From NCBI RefSeq assembly GCF_003028855.1, contig NZ_CP028324.1, forward strand, positions 744,001-808,000: DNA of 64,000 nt. Reading direction: 5' to 3'. The DNA is from Pseudoduganella armeniaca (GTDB lineage: Bacteria; Pseudomonadota; Gammaproteobacteria; Burkholderiales; Burkholderiaceae_D). Positions 53,688-61,902 of the stretch are shown here, in pieces (within the stretch, counting starts at the first letter, position 1; every line of letters begins with the position of its first letter). The notes under the pieces are model-generated. The model was given only the letters and a program-made list of their open reading frames with translations. It had not been told where the DNA came from and did no database searches. A program made the position numbers and the translations under genes.

Positions 53688-55061
53688 TTAAATCGCCTTG
53701 GCCAGCTGGGTGGCGATACCGGTGTAGTTTGCTGGCGTCATGGCCAGCAGCAGGTCCTTGGCGTCCTGCGGGATGGCCAGCTTGCCGATGAACTCCTGCA
53801 GTGCCTCCTTGGTGATGCCCTTGCCGCGCGTCAGTTCCTTCAACTGCTCGTACGGATTCTCGATGCCGTAGCGGCGCATCACCGTCTGCACCGGCTCGGC
53901 CAGCACTTCCCAGCTGGCGTCCAGGTCGGCCGCCAGGCGGGCCGGATTGACTTCCAGCTTGTTCAGGCCACGCAGGCAGCTGTCGTAGGCCAGCAGCGTG
54001 TAGCCGAAGCCCACGCCGATATTGCGCAGCACGGTCGAATCGGTCAGGTCACGCTGCATGCGCGAGACCGGCAGCTTTTCCGACAGATGTTTCAGTACGG
54101 CGTTGGCCAAGCCCAGGTTGCCTTCGGAGTTTTCGAAGTCGATCGGATTGACCTTGTGCGGCATCGTCGAGGAACCGATCTCGCCGGCCTTCAGCTTCTG
54201 CTTGAAGTAGCCCAGCGAAACGTAGGTCCAGATGTCGCGGTTCAGGTCCAAGAGGATCGTGTTGGCGCGCGCGAAGGCGTCGAACAGTTCGGCCATGTAG
54301 TCGTGCGGCTCGATCTGGATCGTGTATGGGTTGAACACCAGGCCCAGGCGCTGCTCGATGACGTTCTTCGAGAAGGCCGGCCAGTCGAAGGACGGGTAGG
54401 CCGACAGGTGCGCGTTGTAGTTGCCGACGGCGCCGTTCATCTTGCCCAGGATCTCGACCTGGGCGATGCGGGCGACGGCACGCTGCAGGCGCGCGACGAC
54501 GTTGGCGAATTCCTTGCCCAGCGTGGTCGGGCTGGCCGTCTGGCCGTGCGTGCGCGACAGCATCGGCACGTCCGCATTGGCGTGGGCGATTTCCGTCAGC
54601 TTGGCCACCAGGCCCTGCAATGCCGGCAGCATGACGCCGTCGCGCGCGGCCTTGAGCATCATGCCGTGCGAGGTGTTGTTGATGTCCTCGGAGGTGCAGG
54701 CGAAGTGGATGAACTCGGAGGCGGCGACCAGTTCCGGCACGTCCTTCACTTGTTCCTTCAGCCAGTACTCGACCGCCTTGACGTCGTGGTTGGTGACGGC
54801 TTCGATCTCCTTGATGCGGGCCGCGTCGCTTTCCGTGAAGTCGTTGGCCAGCTTGTCCAGCAGCGCGGTGGCGTCGGCGGAGAACGGCTTGATCTCGGCA
54901 AAGCCGGCCTGCGACAGCGCCTGCAGCCAGGCGATCTCGACTTTAACGCGGTGGTGCATGAAGCCGGCTTCGGACAGGATCGGGCGCAGCTTGTCGGTCT
55001 TGGCGGCATAGCGGCCGTCCAGCGGGGACAGGGCCGACAACGTGGAGTAGGGAGTCGTCAT
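53688..55061 (-). CDS. purB: Adenylosuccinate lyase
   Basis: A 457-residue fumarase-superfamily enzyme that releases fumarate from SAICAR and adenylosuccinate in purine synthesis. Motifs: SPLDGRYAAKTDKLRPILSEAG at the start, TSEDINNTSHGMML, SRTHGQTASPTTLGKE and the superfamily signature GSSTMPHKVNPIDFENSEGN. Length equals that of E. coli PurB (456). Start at ATG 55061. Confidence 0.96.
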   Translation of the reverse strand: MTTPYSTLSALSPLDGRYAAKTDKLRPILSEAGFMHHRVKVEIAWLQALSQAGFAEIKPFSADATALLDKLANDFTESDAARIKEIEAVTNHDVKAVEYWLKEQVKDVPELVAASEFIHFACTSEDINNTSHGMMLKAARDGVMLPALQGLVAKLTEIAHANADVPMLSRTHGQTASPTTLGKEFANVVARLQRAVARIAQVEILGKMNGAVGNYNAHLSAYPSFDWPAFSKNVIEQRLGLVFNPYTIQIEPHDYMAELFDAFARANTILLDLNRDIWTYVSLGYFKQKLKAGEIGSSTMPHKVNPIDFENSEGNLGLANAVLKHLSEKLPVSRMQRDLTDSTVLRNIGVGFGYTLLAYDSCLRGLNKLEVNPARLAADLDASWEVLAEPVQTVMRRYGIENPYEQLKELTRGKGITKEALQEFIGKLAIPQDAKDLLLAMTPANYTGIATQLAKAI

Positions 55062-55223
55062 AGTGGGAATGGACCAGAAGGGAGGCAGGAAAATGACAGA
55101 TTTTACCATCGTGCGCAAGCGTCAAACGTGGCAGGACGCGGGCTGCCGGCATGGCTGCCCGCGCCCGCCTGCGCCCCGGTCCCGGATGCTATACTGGACC
55201 CCAATCCCTCACCTCGATTTCCT

Positions 55224-55835
55224 ATGAAACTTATCGGTTCGCTCGCCAGTCCGTACGTGCGCAAGGTTCGTGTCGTGCTCGCGGAGAAGAAGCTCGATTA
55301 CCAGATCGAGCTGGAGAACGTGTGGGTGCCGGAAACCACGATCCACGAGCTCAATCCGCTGGGCAAGGTGCCGTGCCTCGTCATGGAGGACGGCTACGTG
55401 ATGTACGACTCGCGCGTCATCGTCGAATATCTCGACACGCTGACGCCCGTGTGCAAGCTGCTGCCGCCGAACGGGCGCGAGCGTGCCGACATCAAGAACT
55501 GGGAAGCGCTGGCGGACGGCATTATCGACGCGGCCGTGGTGGTGCGCCTGGAACGCACCCAGCGCCCGCCCGAGCTGCAGAGCGATGCCGTGTGCGAACG
55601 CCAGATGATGAAGGTGACGCGCGGGCTGGCTTCGCTGTCGGCGCGGCTGGGCGAGTCGAACTGGTGCGTGGGCAATCATTATTCGCTGGCCGACGTGGCC
55701 GTCGGTTGCGCGCTGGGCTGGCTGACGTTCCGCTTCCCCGAGATCGACTGGCGCGGCGCGCATCCGAACCTGGGCCGCCTGCTCGACAAGCTGATGGAGC
55801 GGCCGTCGTTCCGGGACAGCGTGCCGCAGGCGTAG
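55224..55835 (+). CDS. Glutathione S-transferase family protein
   Basis: A 203-residue GST. The thioredoxin-like N-terminal domain starts MKLIGSLASPYVRKVRVVLAEKKLDY, where Ser is the probable GSH-activating residue, followed by NPLGKVPCLVMEDG and DSRVIVEYLD. The helical C-terminal domain ends with LADVAVGCALGWLTFRFPEIDW and the folding-motif Asp. Similar in style to E. coli YibF. Substrate unknown. Confidence 0.92.
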   Translation: MKLIGSLASPYVRKVRVVLAEKKLDYQIELENVWVPETTIHELNPLGKVPCLVMEDGYVMYDSRVIVEYLDTLTPVCKLLPPNGRERADIKNWEALADGIIDAAVVVRLERTQRPPELQSDAVCERQMMKVTRGLASLSARLGESNWCVGNHYSLADVAVGCALGWLTFRFPEIDWRGAHPNLGRLLDKLMERPSFRDSVPQA

Positions 55836-55842
55836 GACCCAT

Positions 55843-55895
55843 GGTGACAGGCACCGATCTCAAGGTCGAAGACCTTGAGATCGGTGCCTGTCACC
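55843..55895. repeat. GGTGACAGGCACC palindrome, 25-bp arms with GAA loop
   Basis: Perfect arms 55843-55867 and 55871-55895, 3-nt loop. Geometry is identical to 22785-22837: same outer 13 bases, same 25-bp arms and same loop size, but different inner 12 bases. Confidence 0.87.
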
Positions 55896-55970
55896 GGTGT
55901 TTTTTACCGTGCCAGCGCTCTGATTCAGTTGGGGTACACTGAGCCCGATCAACCATCGAACGGGGCGGCC

Positions 55971-56936
55971 ATGGAACACGCGGTAACGGTATTCGGCGAA
56001 GCACTGGTGGACGACTTCAGCACGCGCCAGGTCGTCGGCGGCGCGCCGTTCAACCTGGCCCGCCACCTGGCCGGCTTCGGCCTGCCGGTCACGATGATCA
56101 CCCGCATCGGCGACGATGCCAACGGCCGGCTGGTGCGCGACGAATTCGCCCGCTTCTGCCTGCGCGAAGGCGGCCTGCAGACGGGGGCCGGCGAGGCCAC
56201 CGGCAGCGTCCACGTCGAGGTCGGCGCCGACGGCAGCCACCGCTTCACGATCGTGCCCGACCAGGCCTACGACCATATCGACAGTGCCCAGGCGCTGGCC
56301 GCCTGCCAGGCTACCCAACCGTCCATCTTCTGCTTCGGCACGCTGGCCCAGCGCGACCCCCGCTCGCGCGCCGCGCTGCACGCGGTGCTGGAGCAGACCC
56401 AGGCCGTGCGCTTCCTCGACCTGAACCTGCGCGCCGGCTTCGTCGACGAGACGATCGTGTTCGACTCGCTGCAGCAGGCCGATATCGTCAAGGTCAACGA
56501 GGACGAGCTGCAGCAGCTGTTCAAGTGGTACTGCCACACCTGTCCGGACACCGTGAACATGGAGTGCATTTCCGTCGACACGGAATGCCGCGCGATGATG
56601 CACAATTTTTCGCTGTCGGCGCTGGTGGTGACGATGGGTGCGCGCGGCGCGCTGTACCTGTCCGCCGACGGCGCGCACGTGGCCGATCACGGCACCGCCA
56701 TGGACGGCACCTTCGTCGATGCGGTGGGGGCGGGCGATGCGTTCAATGCCGTGTTCCTGCTGGGACGGCTGCGCGGCTGGACGATGGAGCAAACGCTGGC
56801 GCGGGCCAATGCGTTCGCCGCGTCCACATGCGGTCACGCGGGCGCGGTGCCGCAGGACCTGGCGTGCTATGGGCGCTGGCTGGAGGCGTGGCGCCGCTCG
56901 GCCACGAGCGACGAATTGTTCGGCGCCCCCGGCTGA
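55971..56936 (+). CDS. PfkB-family carbohydrate kinase (fructokinase-like)
   Basis: A 321-residue ribokinase-fold kinase: VFGEALVDDFSTRQVVGGAPFNLARHLAGFGLPVTMITRIGDDANG at the N-terminus and the catalytic signature FVDAVGAGDAFNAVFLLGR with the base Asp near residue 255. Several extra cysteines (CHTCPDTVNMECISVDTEC, about 185-205) lie in a lid-like insertion, which is unusual. It most resembles fructokinases/2-keto-sugar kinases; the substrate is not certain. ATG 55971 begins the recognisable fold. Confidence 0.88.
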   Translation: MEHAVTVFGEALVDDFSTRQVVGGAPFNLARHLAGFGLPVTMITRIGDDANGRLVRDEFARFCLREGGLQTGAGEATGSVHVEVGADGSHRFTIVPDQAYDHIDSAQALAACQATQPSIFCFGTLAQRDPRSRAALHAVLEQTQAVRFLDLNLRAGFVDETIVFDSLQQADIVKVNEDELQQLFKWYCHTCPDTVNMECISVDTECRAMMHNFSLSALVVTMGARGALYLSADGAHVADHGTAMDGTFVDAVGAGDAFNAVFLLGRLRGWTMEQTLARANAFAASTCGHAGAVPQDLACYGRWLEAWRRSATSDELFGAPG

Positions 56937-56962
56937 AAAAAAAAGGCCGCGCTGTGGCGGCC
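56936..56962 (-). terminator. Rho-independent terminator of bfr
   Basis: On the minus strand GGCCGC-CACAGC-GCGGCC is followed by nine T residues, 7 bp after the bfr stop. Confidence 0.9.
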
Positions 56963-56969
56963 TGGGTGA

Positions 56970-57449
56970 TCAGTCGTGATCCGTCGACATCTGCGATTGC
57001 AGGTAGTTCTGGATGCCGACCTTGCCGATCAGGTCCAGCTGCGTTTCCAGCCAGTCGATGTGCTCCTCGGTGTCTTCCAGGATTTCCAGCAGCAGGTCGC
57101 GCGACACGTAGTCGCCCACCTTTTCGGCCTGGGCGATGCCTTCCTTGACCGTCACGTGTGCGCCGCGCTCGAGCTTCAGGTCCGCTTCCAGCATCTCCGG
57201 CGTGTTCTCGCCGATCAGCAGCTTGTGCAGTGCCTGCAGGTTGGGCAGGCCGTCCAGCATCAGGATGCGGTCGATCAGCTTGTCGGCATGCTTCATCTCG
57301 CCGATCGATTCCTCGTATTCCTTTTTCGCGATCTTGTCGAAGCCCCAGTGGCGGTACATGCGCGCGTGCAGGAAGTACTGGTTGATCGCGGTCAGTTCGT
57401 TCGTCAGCTGTGCGTTCAGCAGACGGATGACGTCTTTATCGCCCTTCAT
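56970..57449 (-). CDS. bfr: Bacterioferritin
   Basis: A 159-residue ferritin-like subunit. Heme-ligand Met52 is present in IGEMKHADKLIDRI, with diiron ligands Glu18, Glu51, His54 and further Glu residues in LLEILEDTEEHIDWLETQ. It oxidises and stores iron in a 24-mer; electrons for release come from Bfd, encoded 1 kb away. AAGGTAAGCC upstream is a modest ribosome site. Forms the first gene of the iron block. Confidence 0.95.
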   Translation of the reverse strand: MKGDKDVIRLLNAQLTNELTAINQYFLHARMYRHWGFDKIAKKEYEESIGEMKHADKLIDRILMLDGLPNLQALHKLLIGENTPEMLEADLKLERGAHVTVKEGIAQAEKVGDYVSRDLLLEILEDTEEHIDWLETQLDLIGKVGIQNYLQSQMSTDHD

Positions 57450-57542
57450 GGCTTACCTTTTTGTTCGTTGTGGTGAGAAGTTCCGCCATTCTGCCACGTC
57501 ATGTCCCGCAGCAGAAGGGACGCACTGTCGATTGATACTACG

Positions 57543-57561
57543 AATGAATACCATTATCATT
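57543..57561. promoter_or_regulatory. Fur box upstream of the PiuC-like gene
   Basis: AATGAATACCATTATCATT matches the Fur consensus (GATAATGATAATCATTATC) closely and lies 29 bp before the hydroxylase start codon. Confidence 0.75.
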
Positions 57562-57589
57562 TGTGTCCTTCTTAAAGCAGGTTACGGCC

Positions 57590-58270
57590 ATGATGCTGCA
57601 TATTCCCGGCGTGTTGACGCCGGACCAGGTTCGCCAACTCCGTTCGCGCATGACCCTTGATGCGTGGATCGACGGCCGCGCCAGCGTCGGCACGCAGGGC
57701 GCCCAAGTCAAACGCAACCGCCAGCTGGCCGAGGGCATGCCGCTGGCACAGGAGCTGGGCAGCATCATCGTGCGTGCGCTGACGGCCAACCCGCTGTTCT
57801 TCGCGGCCGCGCTGCCGCTGCGCATCCTGCCGCCGTACTTCAACAGCTATGCCGGCGGCGAGCATTACGGCCTGCACATCGACGGCGCCATCCGCACGCC
57901 GGCCAACGGCGGCCCGACCTTGCGGGCGGACGTCTCGACCACGGTGTTCCTGAGCGATCCGGACGAATATGAGGGCGGTGAGCTGGTGGTGATGGATGCG
58001 TACGGCGCCCACGAGGTGAAGCTGCCGGCAGGGGATGCGATCGTCTATCCGTCCTCCAGCGTGCATCGCGTCAACCCGGTGACCGATGGCGAGCGCGTGG
58101 CGTCGTTCCTGTGGACCCAGAGCATGGTGCGCGACGACGGGCAGCGCACGATGCTGTTCGAGCTCGACCAGAACATCCAGAAGCTGCGCGCGCAAGTGGG
58201 CGACAACGAGGCCACCGTCGGCCTGACGGGGCATTATCACAATCTGCTGCGGATGTGGGCGGATACCTGA
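57590..58270 (+). CDS. piuC: Fe(II)/2-oxoglutarate-dependent PKHD-type hydroxylase (PiuC/YbiX)
   Basis: A 226-residue dioxygenase of the length of E. coli YbiX. Iron ligands are His and Asp in GGEHYGLHIDGAIR and the distal His in YPSSSVHRVNPVTDGERVA, with the Arg that binds 2-oxoglutarate following. Such genes sit beside catecholate-siderophore receptors (fiu, piuA) and respond to iron. The Fur box upstream and the nearby Fiu-like receptor fit. ATG 57590 is the likely start. Confidence 0.92.
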   Translation: MMLHIPGVLTPDQVRQLRSRMTLDAWIDGRASVGTQGAQVKRNRQLAEGMPLAQELGSIIVRALTANPLFFAAALPLRILPPYFNSYAGGEHYGLHIDGAIRTPANGGPTLRADVSTTVFLSDPDEYEGGELVVMDAYGAHEVKLPAGDAIVYPSSSVHRVNPVTDGERVASFLWTQSMVRDDGQRTMLFELDQNIQKLRAQVGDNEATVGLTGHYHNLLRMWADT

Positions 58271-58285
58271 GCGGGAGGCCGTCAG

Positions 58286-58314
58286 AAAAATCCGGGACTG
58301 TCCCGGATTTTTTT
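58286..58314 (+). terminator. Terminator made from a GGGACTGTCCC palindrome
   Basis: AAAAATCCGGGAC-T-GTCCCGGATTTTT with seven T residues, 16 bp after the piuC stop. It is a member of the dispersed palindrome family that doubles as an intrinsic terminator. Confidence 0.8.
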
Positions 58315-58350
58315 ACGCCGGCGCGTGGGCTGGCGGTGAGATAGGAGAAA

Positions 58351-58367
58351 TCCGGGACTGTCCCGGA
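58351..58367. repeat. Second GGGACTGTCCC palindrome copy
   Basis: TCCGGGACTGTCCCGGA repeats the stem of the preceding terminator 60 bp downstream, without a T-run. Confidence 0.75.
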
Positions 58368-58389
58368 ATCTGCTTATAGCGGATGGCAT

Positions 58390-58414
58390 CCGGTGACTGC
58401 CACCGGTTTTTTTT
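58390..58414 (+). terminator. CCGGTG-ACTGC-CACCGG hairpin with T-run
   Basis: A 6-bp stem, 5-nt loop and eight T residues on the plus strand. The sequence GGTGACTGCCACC links it to the GGTGACAGGCACC family. Probably a back-up terminator facing the convergent bfd gene. Confidence 0.7.
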
Positions 58415-58416
58415 GT

Positions 58417-58638
58417 TCAGTTGGTGAAGGTCGGGCGCTTCAGCACTGTCTCGTTGATCGGTGCCTCGGCCTTGGCGGCCACGTGCTCGTCCAGCACTTC
58501 CACCGCATAGCTCAGGCAGTTGCCACAGCAGGTGGCGACGCCCAGCGCTTCGCGCAGCTCGTCCATGGAATTGATGCCCAGGTCGATGGCCTGGCGGATT
58601 TCGCGGTCGGAGATGTTGTTGCAAACGCAAACGATCAT
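58417..58638 (-). CDS. bfd: Bacterioferritin-associated ferredoxin
   Basis: A 73-residue [2Fe-2S] protein: start MIVCVCNNISDREIRQAI with CVC and then CCGNC after 32 residues, the Bfd fold cysteine pattern. It passes electrons to bacterioferritin to mobilise stored iron. ATG 58638 is canonical and has AGAGGA eight bases upstream; the ATG at 58647 abuts that site. Divergent from feoA across a Fur-box region. Confidence 0.93.
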   Translation of the reverse strand: MIVCVCNNISDREIRQAIDLGINSMDELREALGVATCCGNCLSYAVEVLDEHVAAKAEAPINETVLKRPTFTN

Positions 58639-58723
58639 GGAAGCCATCCTCTGGACAAAGGCGATCTCATCAAAACAGCAGCGTTATCCCGACTGGTCAT
58701 TCTGCCAATCTTAACGCTTTCTT

Positions 58724-58742
58724 AATGAGAATCATTATCATT
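58724..58742. promoter_or_regulatory. Fur box between bfd and feoA
   Basis: AATGAGAATCATTATCATT is a near-consensus Fur site. A second dyad GCAAAT-N13-ATTTGC (58790-58814) lies just before TATAAT (58818-58823), 30 bp upstream of feoA. Bfd and Feo are therefore probably co-repressed by Fe-Fur. Confidence 0.82.
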
Positions 58743-58853
58743 ACGGTTCCTATTCTGCCCCAACAAGGCGTACAATGCAAGCGTCTCCTGCAAATACAAA
58801 CCATTCGCATTTGCCTTTATAATGAACAGATTGATTTTCCTCAGAGAACTGCC

Positions 58854-59123
58854 ATGACCCTCGCCCCCTCCCTGATCAATCTCGACGCGCTGGCGGCCGG
58901 GAAAAGCGGTACGGTGGTGCATGTGGCGCCCGCGAGCGGCGATGGTTCGGACAGCGCCGACCTGGCGCGTCGCCTGATGGAGCTGGGCTTCGTGCCGGGC
59001 GAGAAAATCCGCATGCTCAAGCGCGGCATGCCGGGCGGCGAGCCGCTCGCCATCAAGGTGGGCAACGCCACCTTCGCGCTGCGCCGCTACGAAGCGGCGC
59101 TGGTCGCGGTCCAGCCGGAATAA
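58854..59123 (+). CDS. feoA: Ferrous-iron transport protein A
   Basis: An 89-residue SH3-like FeoA: NLDALAAGKSGTVVHVAP, then LARRLMELGFVPGEKIRMLKRGMPGGEPLAIKVGNATFALRRYEA, the full FeoA domain. It partners FeoB. Start at ATG 58854 is set by the domain. feoB begins 4 bp after its stop. Confidence 0.95.
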   Translation: MTLAPSLINLDALAAGKSGTVVHVAPASGDGSDSADLARRLMELGFVPGEKIRMLKRGMPGGEPLAIKVGNATFALRRYEAALVAVQPE

Positions 59124-59127
59124 CGTC

Positions 59128-61014
59128 ATGGGGGTCACGGAAAAAGTGGCGCAGGCGGTCGCGCATGCGCCAATGATCGCGCTGCTGGGCAATCCCAACT
59201 GCGGCAAGACCGCGCTGTTCAATCGCCTGACCGGTTCGCGCCAGAAGGTCGCCAACTATGCCGGCGTCACCATCGAGCGCAAGGAAGGTCACTTCACGTC
59301 GCCGCAGGGGCATCCGTACCGTGTGCTCGACCTGCCGGGGGCATACAGCCTGTCGGCCCACACGCCCGATGAAGCGATCACGCGCGATGTCGTCGGCGGC
59401 CTGCGCGCCAACGACGGCTCGCCGGATGTCGTCGTCTGCGTTGTCGACGCCACCAACCTGCGCCTGAACCTGCGCCTGGTGCTGGAGATTCAGCGCCTGG
59501 GCCTGCCGATGGTGCTGTGCCTGAACATGGTCGACGTGGCCAAAAAGCGCGGCATCGAGATCGACACGGCCAAGCTGGCGCAAGAGCTGCACATGACGGT
59601 GGTCGAGACGGTGGCCGTGCAATCGGGCGGCGAGAAGGGCCTGCTGCGCGCGCTGGACGAGATGTGGCCGATCGTGCCCGTCAAGCCGCAACCGCTGGCC
59701 GCCATCGACACGGTCTCGGTCGAGGATACGCAGCGCGAAGTGCGCCGCATCCTGGCGGCGGTGACGAAGAACTACCACAACACCGACGAGCTGTCGGAGA
59801 AGATCGACAACGTCGTGCTGCATCCGGTCGCGGGTCCCGTGATCCTGGCCGTGCTGATGTTCCTGATCTTCCAGGCCGTGTTCACGTGGGCCGCGGTGCC
59901 GATGGACATGATCTCGGCCGGCGTAGAAGGCGTGGGCCAGATGCTCAGCACCCATATGGCGGAAGGCGTGCTGCGCAGCCTGCTGGTGGAGGGCATCATC
60001 GGCGGCGTCGGCAGCGTGCTGGTATTCCTGCCGCAGATCCTGATCCTGTTCTTCTTCATCCTGATCCTGGAAGACTGCGGCTACCTGCCGCGTGCGGCGT
60101 TCCTGCTCGATCGGCTGATGGGCGGCGTGGGCTTGTCCGGCCGCGCCTTCATTCCGCTGCTGTCCAGCTTTGCCTGCGCGATTCCCGGCGTGATGGCCGC
60201 GCGCACCATCCAGAATCCGCGCGACCGCCTGGTGACGATCATGATCGCGCCCTTGATGACGTGCTCGGCGCGCCTGCCCGTGTATGCGCTGGTGATCGCC
60301 GCCTTCATTCCGGAACGTGAAGTATGGGGTGTCAGCCTGCAGGGCCTGATCCTGTTCTGCCTGTACTTCGCCGGCATCATCTCCGCGATGGGCGTGGCGT
60401 GGTTCATGAAGCGTACTGCCGGCTCGAAGGCCAAGCAGGCGCTGATGATGGAGCTGCCCAGCTATCACTGGCCGAACCTGCGCAACCTGGCGATCGGCCT
60501 GTGGGAACGCGCCAAGATCTTCCTGATGCGCGTTGGTACCGTCATCCTGACCTTGATGGTGCTGCTGTGGGCCCTGTCCAGCTTCCCGGGCGCGCCGGCC
60601 AACGCCACGCATCCGCCGATCTACTACAGCATCGCCGGCATGCTGGGTCGCGCCCTGGAAGTCATCTTCGCGCCGATCGGCTTCGGCTGGGAGATCTGCA
60701 TCGCGCTGGTGCCCGGCATGGCCGCGCGCGAAGTGGCCGTCGGCGCGCTGGGTACCGTGTATGCATTGTCGCAAACGGGCGACGAGCTGGCCACCTCGCT
60801 GACGCCGGTGCTGGCCTCGTCCTGGTCGATGGCGACGGCGCTGTCGCTGCTGGCCTGGTACGTGTTCGCGCCGCAGTGCCTGTCGACGCTGTCGGTCGTG
60901 CGCCGCGAGACGGGCCACGTCAAATATGCGTTCATGATGGCCGGCTACATGTTCGCGCTGGCCTACGGCGCGTCGTTCATCACGTATCACGTCGCCCGCT
61001 CGCTGGGGGCTTGA
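59128..61014 (+). CDS. feoB: Ferrous-iron transporter FeoB
   Basis: A 628-residue GTP-dependent Fe(II) permease. The N-terminal G-protein domain has G1 GNPNCGKTALFN, the G2 region GVTIERKEG, G3 DLPGAYSL and the G4 motif NMVDVAKK. The membrane domain has two gate motifs and is visible from LHPVAGPVILAVLMFLIFQAVFTWA onward, with SCAIPGVMAARTI-like and VPGMAAREVAVGALGTVYA stretches. It is somewhat shorter than E. coli FeoB (773), lacking part of the spacer between domains and the C-terminal region. Followed 10 bp later by a Cys-rich partner. Confidence 0.95.
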   Translation: MGVTEKVAQAVAHAPMIALLGNPNCGKTALFNRLTGSRQKVANYAGVTIERKEGHFTSPQGHPYRVLDLPGAYSLSAHTPDEAITRDVVGGLRANDGSPDVVVCVVDATNLRLNLRLVLEIQRLGLPMVLCLNMVDVAKKRGIEIDTAKLAQELHMTVVETVAVQSGGEKGLLRALDEMWPIVPVKPQPLAAIDTVSVEDTQREVRRILAAVTKNYHNTDELSEKIDNVVLHPVAGPVILAVLMFLIFQAVFTWAAVPMDMISAGVEGVGQMLSTHMAEGVLRSLLVEGIIGGVGSVLVFLPQILILFFFILILEDCGYLPRAAFLLDRLMGGVGLSGRAFIPLLSSFACAIPGVMAARTIQNPRDRLVTIMIAPLMTCSARLPVYALVIAAFIPEREVWGVSLQGLILFCLYFAGIISAMGVAWFMKRTAGSKAKQALMMELPSYHWPNLRNLAIGLWERAKIFLMRVGTVILTLMVLLWALSSFPGAPANATHPPIYYSIAGMLGRALEVIFAPIGFGWEICIALVPGMAAREVAVGALGTVYALSQTGDELATSLTPVLASSWSMATALSLLAWYVFAPQCLSTLSVVRRETGHVKYAFMMAGYMFALAYGASFITYHVARSLGA

Positions 61015-61024
61015 GGAGTACGCC

Positions 61025-61300
61025 ATGTGGCAGGAACTGATCGTCGCCGTCATCGTCGCAGCATGTGCGTTCCATGCCGCCACCAAGTACCTGCCTGCGG
61101 CATGGCGGCGCCAGATCGTCTATGCGCTGGCGCGGCGCGGCTTCAACCAGGACAAGCTGGCGAAACTGTTCAAGACCCAGTCCAGCTGCGGCGACGGCTG
61201 CGGCAGTTGCGGCTCGTGCGAGACGCCGGCGGCCGCGCCGGATGCGCCGAAGGATACCGGGGTGGCGCGGCGGGTGATCCAGTTGCGCGTGCAGCGGTAA
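61025..61300 (+). CDS. FeoB-associated Cys-rich membrane protein
   Basis: A 91-residue protein with one N-terminal transmembrane helix (about residues 4-22) and a soluble tail with CGDGCGSCGSC, typical of small proteins encoded downstream of feoB. GAGGAG overlapping the feoB stop leads into its ATG. It takes the place of FeoC; role in iron transport is inferred from position and the Cys cluster, which could bind Fe-S. Confidence 0.85.
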   Translation: MWQELIVAVIVAACAFHAATKYLPAAWRRQIVYALARRGFNQDKLAKLFKTQSSCGDGCGSCGSCETPAAAPDAPKDTGVARRVIQLRVQR

Positions 61301-61435
61301 CATCACACCGTTTGCCACGTTATGCATGGGCAGGCTGCGCTGCCCATATGCTGCTTGAGTAGTTACCTCTTCCACCGACACCCAGCCATCAAGCCAGTAG
61401 TGATTGGATTTCCGCCAGGCTGGGAGCACGATCCA

Positions 61436-61816
61436 CTATGGATTACCTGGCGATGGTGAGCGATTCGATGTCACCAGCTCCTCCACCGCCAGCACCACCA
61501 TCATCACGCCCGTTACCCACACGGCAGCCGACGGCACCACCACCCACGACAGCATCAGCAGCACCCCCACCGCGATCGAGCCCTTCAGCAAGCTGACCAT
61601 GCGCACGCCGAACAGGCGATCCTGCTCCGGGAGCCCGGCAAAGCGCCAGTCGAACAGCCACATGCCGACGCCGGTCGTCAGGTGCAGCAGCAGGGCGCCG
61701 ATCGACAGTTCCAATGGTTTTACGCCTGGCCAAGCGGCCAGTGCGGCCATCAGCATGGCGACGAGCAGCAGTTCGGCGCCGTACAGCGCCAGGCGCTTGC
61801 GGGTGCGTGATTTCAT
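61436..61816 (-). CDS. Small inner-membrane protein of unknown function
   Basis: A 126-residue protein with four predicted membrane helices (ELLLVAMLMAALAAW, LSIGALLLHLTTGVGMWLF, LLKGSIAVGVLLMLSWVVV, AAVWVTGVMMVVLAVEEL). The start MKSRTRKRLALYG gives a basic cytoplasmic N-terminus, supporting ATG 61816. No family recognised; convergent with the FeoB partner gene. Confidence 0.65.
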   Translation of the reverse strand: MKSRTRKRLALYGAELLLVAMLMAALAAWPGVKPLELSIGALLLHLTTGVGMWLFDWRFAGLPEQDRLFGVRMVSLLKGSIAVGVLLMLSWVVVPSAAVWVTGVMMVVLAVEELVTSNRSPSPGNP

Positions 61817-61829
61817 GCAGCGATGATAC

Positions 61830-61858
61830 AAAAAAAAACGCCACCGCAAGCGGTGGCG
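61830..61858 (-). terminator. Rho-independent terminator of the siderophore receptor
   Basis: On the minus strand GCGCCACCGC-TT-GCGGTGGCG is followed by nine T residues, 45 bp after the receptor stop. Confidence 0.9.
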
Positions 61859-61902
61859 CAAACTGAAGGAGACTTGCGTCTCTGGGAGGTTCTTGCCGCG
61901 GC

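Noticed and set aside
61320..61350. TGGGCAG-GCTGCG-CTGCCCA hairpin after the FeoB partner gene
   Set aside because: A 7-bp stem without a T-run and without relation to the palindrome family; too weak to call a terminator.
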